Shown piece after piece: positions 63,710-64,000 of a stretch of DNA of 64,000 bases. Numbering within the stretch: the first letter of the stretch is position 1; every line of letters starts with the position of its first letter. The DNA is from Microbacterium galbinum (GTDB taxonomy: Bacteria; Actinomycetota; Actinomycetes; Actinomycetales; Microbacteriaceae): contig NZ_JAHWXM010000001.1 in NCBI RefSeq assembly GCF_023091225.1, positions 124,001 to 188,000 of the forward strand, read 5' to 3'. Position numbers and translations under genes: made by a program. The notes under the pieces are model-generated. The model saw only the letters and a program-made list of their open reading frames with translations. It was not told the origin of the DNA and made no database searches.

Positions 63710-64000
63710 GTGCCCCATCGTCCACCCGCTCGTCCCCTTTCCGTCTGGGTCGAGCCCATTGACGTCTTCCGTGTTCTCGACGCCTCGTCGCCGGAGGTGT
63801 TCTGGCTCGACGCGGGTCCCGATACGGCGAACGGGTGGAGCTTCGTCGGTGTCGGCGAACCGTCGGCGCTGCCCGCTGATGTGGCGCTCGGGGAGGTCCG
63901 CGGCGCTCCCGCCGACGGGGGAGCGGCCGACGATGAACGACCGCCGTTCCGCGGCGGATGGGTGGGTTGGCACGACTACGAGACCGGGGCGGCCGCGGCC
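63710..64000 (+). CDS. pabB: Para-aminobenzoate/anthranilate synthase component I (5' part)
   Basis: The frame starts at GTG 63710 and runs open to the window edge. The visible 97 residues match the N-terminus of chorismate-using component I enzymes: SVWVEPIDVFRVLD, FWLDAGPDTANGWSFVG, and PPFRGGWVGWHDYE, where GGWVGW is typical of PabB more than TrpE. It would make aminodeoxychorismate for folate. The chorismate-binding core lies outside the window, so PabB versus TrpE is not fully settled. Confidence 0.75.
   Translation, partial: MPHRPPARPLSVWVEPIDVFRVLDASSPEVFWLDAGPDTANGWSFVGVGEPSALPADVALGEVRGAPADGGAADDERPPFRGGWVGWHDYETGAAAA

Overview
The window is one contiguous stretch of a very GC-rich (about 70 % by eye) actinobacterial chromosome. 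Gene content and local order (rne-rplU-rpmA-obg-proB-proA-nadD-rsfS, and a T-box-controlled ileS followed by folC-ndk), together with many short -10 boxes of the form TAnnnT sitting right in front of start codons, fit Microbacteriaceae, most likely Microbacterium or a close relative. Genus is an inference; no rRNA gene is present.

Layout. 1-3.8 kb: end of a SorC/DeoR-type regulator, then deoC and two overlapping aldehyde dehydrogenase genes, the second lacking the catalytic half (deoxyribose catabolism). 3.9-9.1 kb: clpX with a coupled Nudix gene, a GyrI-like protein, and valS with a small downstream gene. 9.3-14.2 kb: a complete peptide/nickel-type ABC importer whose two ATPases are fused. 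14.2-20.7 kb: a pentapeptide-like protein, then T-box-ileS-folC-DUF4233-ndk. 20.7-31.3 kb: VKOR, RNase E/G, L21, L27, Obg, ProB, ProA, NadD, a Pro/Ala-rich membrane protein and RsfS: the core housekeeping block.

31.3-54.8 kb is accessory: small hypothetical genes, a septum-formation-type lipoprotein, a large LuxR-type ATPase regulator, a DyP peroxidase, two tandem regulators (XRE/MmyB and PucR) leading into two alpha/beta hydrolases and an MFS pump, a peroxiredoxin/DsbA pair, DUF1275 opposite a bicupin oxalate-decarboxylase-like gene, a quinone oxidoreductase-MFS-FUSC operon, an AI-2E-type permease, an epimerase, a BLUF photoreceptor cluster and an MHS-type symporter. 55.1-64 kb: an esterase/P-loop kinase pair next to tRNA-Ala(GGC), a flavin monooxygenase-like protein, two DUF3592-like membrane proteins, a NAD-binding protein, an exported family 3 glycosidase, an operon of DedA, App1-type phosphatase and a conserved actinobacterial protein, and the start of pabB.

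Themes: many genes are joined by 1-4 base start/stop overlaps (ATGA, GTGA, TGATG). At least nine others show a -10 hexamer ending six or seven bases before the start codon, the arrangement expected for leaderless mRNA. The heptamer GCATCCG/CGGATGC recurs in both strands and appears to override codon preference. No CRISPR array, insertion sequence, phage gene or rRNA was seen. The most interesting items are the split ALDH16-like enzyme, the BLUF cluster, the small coupled ORF ahead of the PucR gene, and the recurrent leaderless promoter layout.
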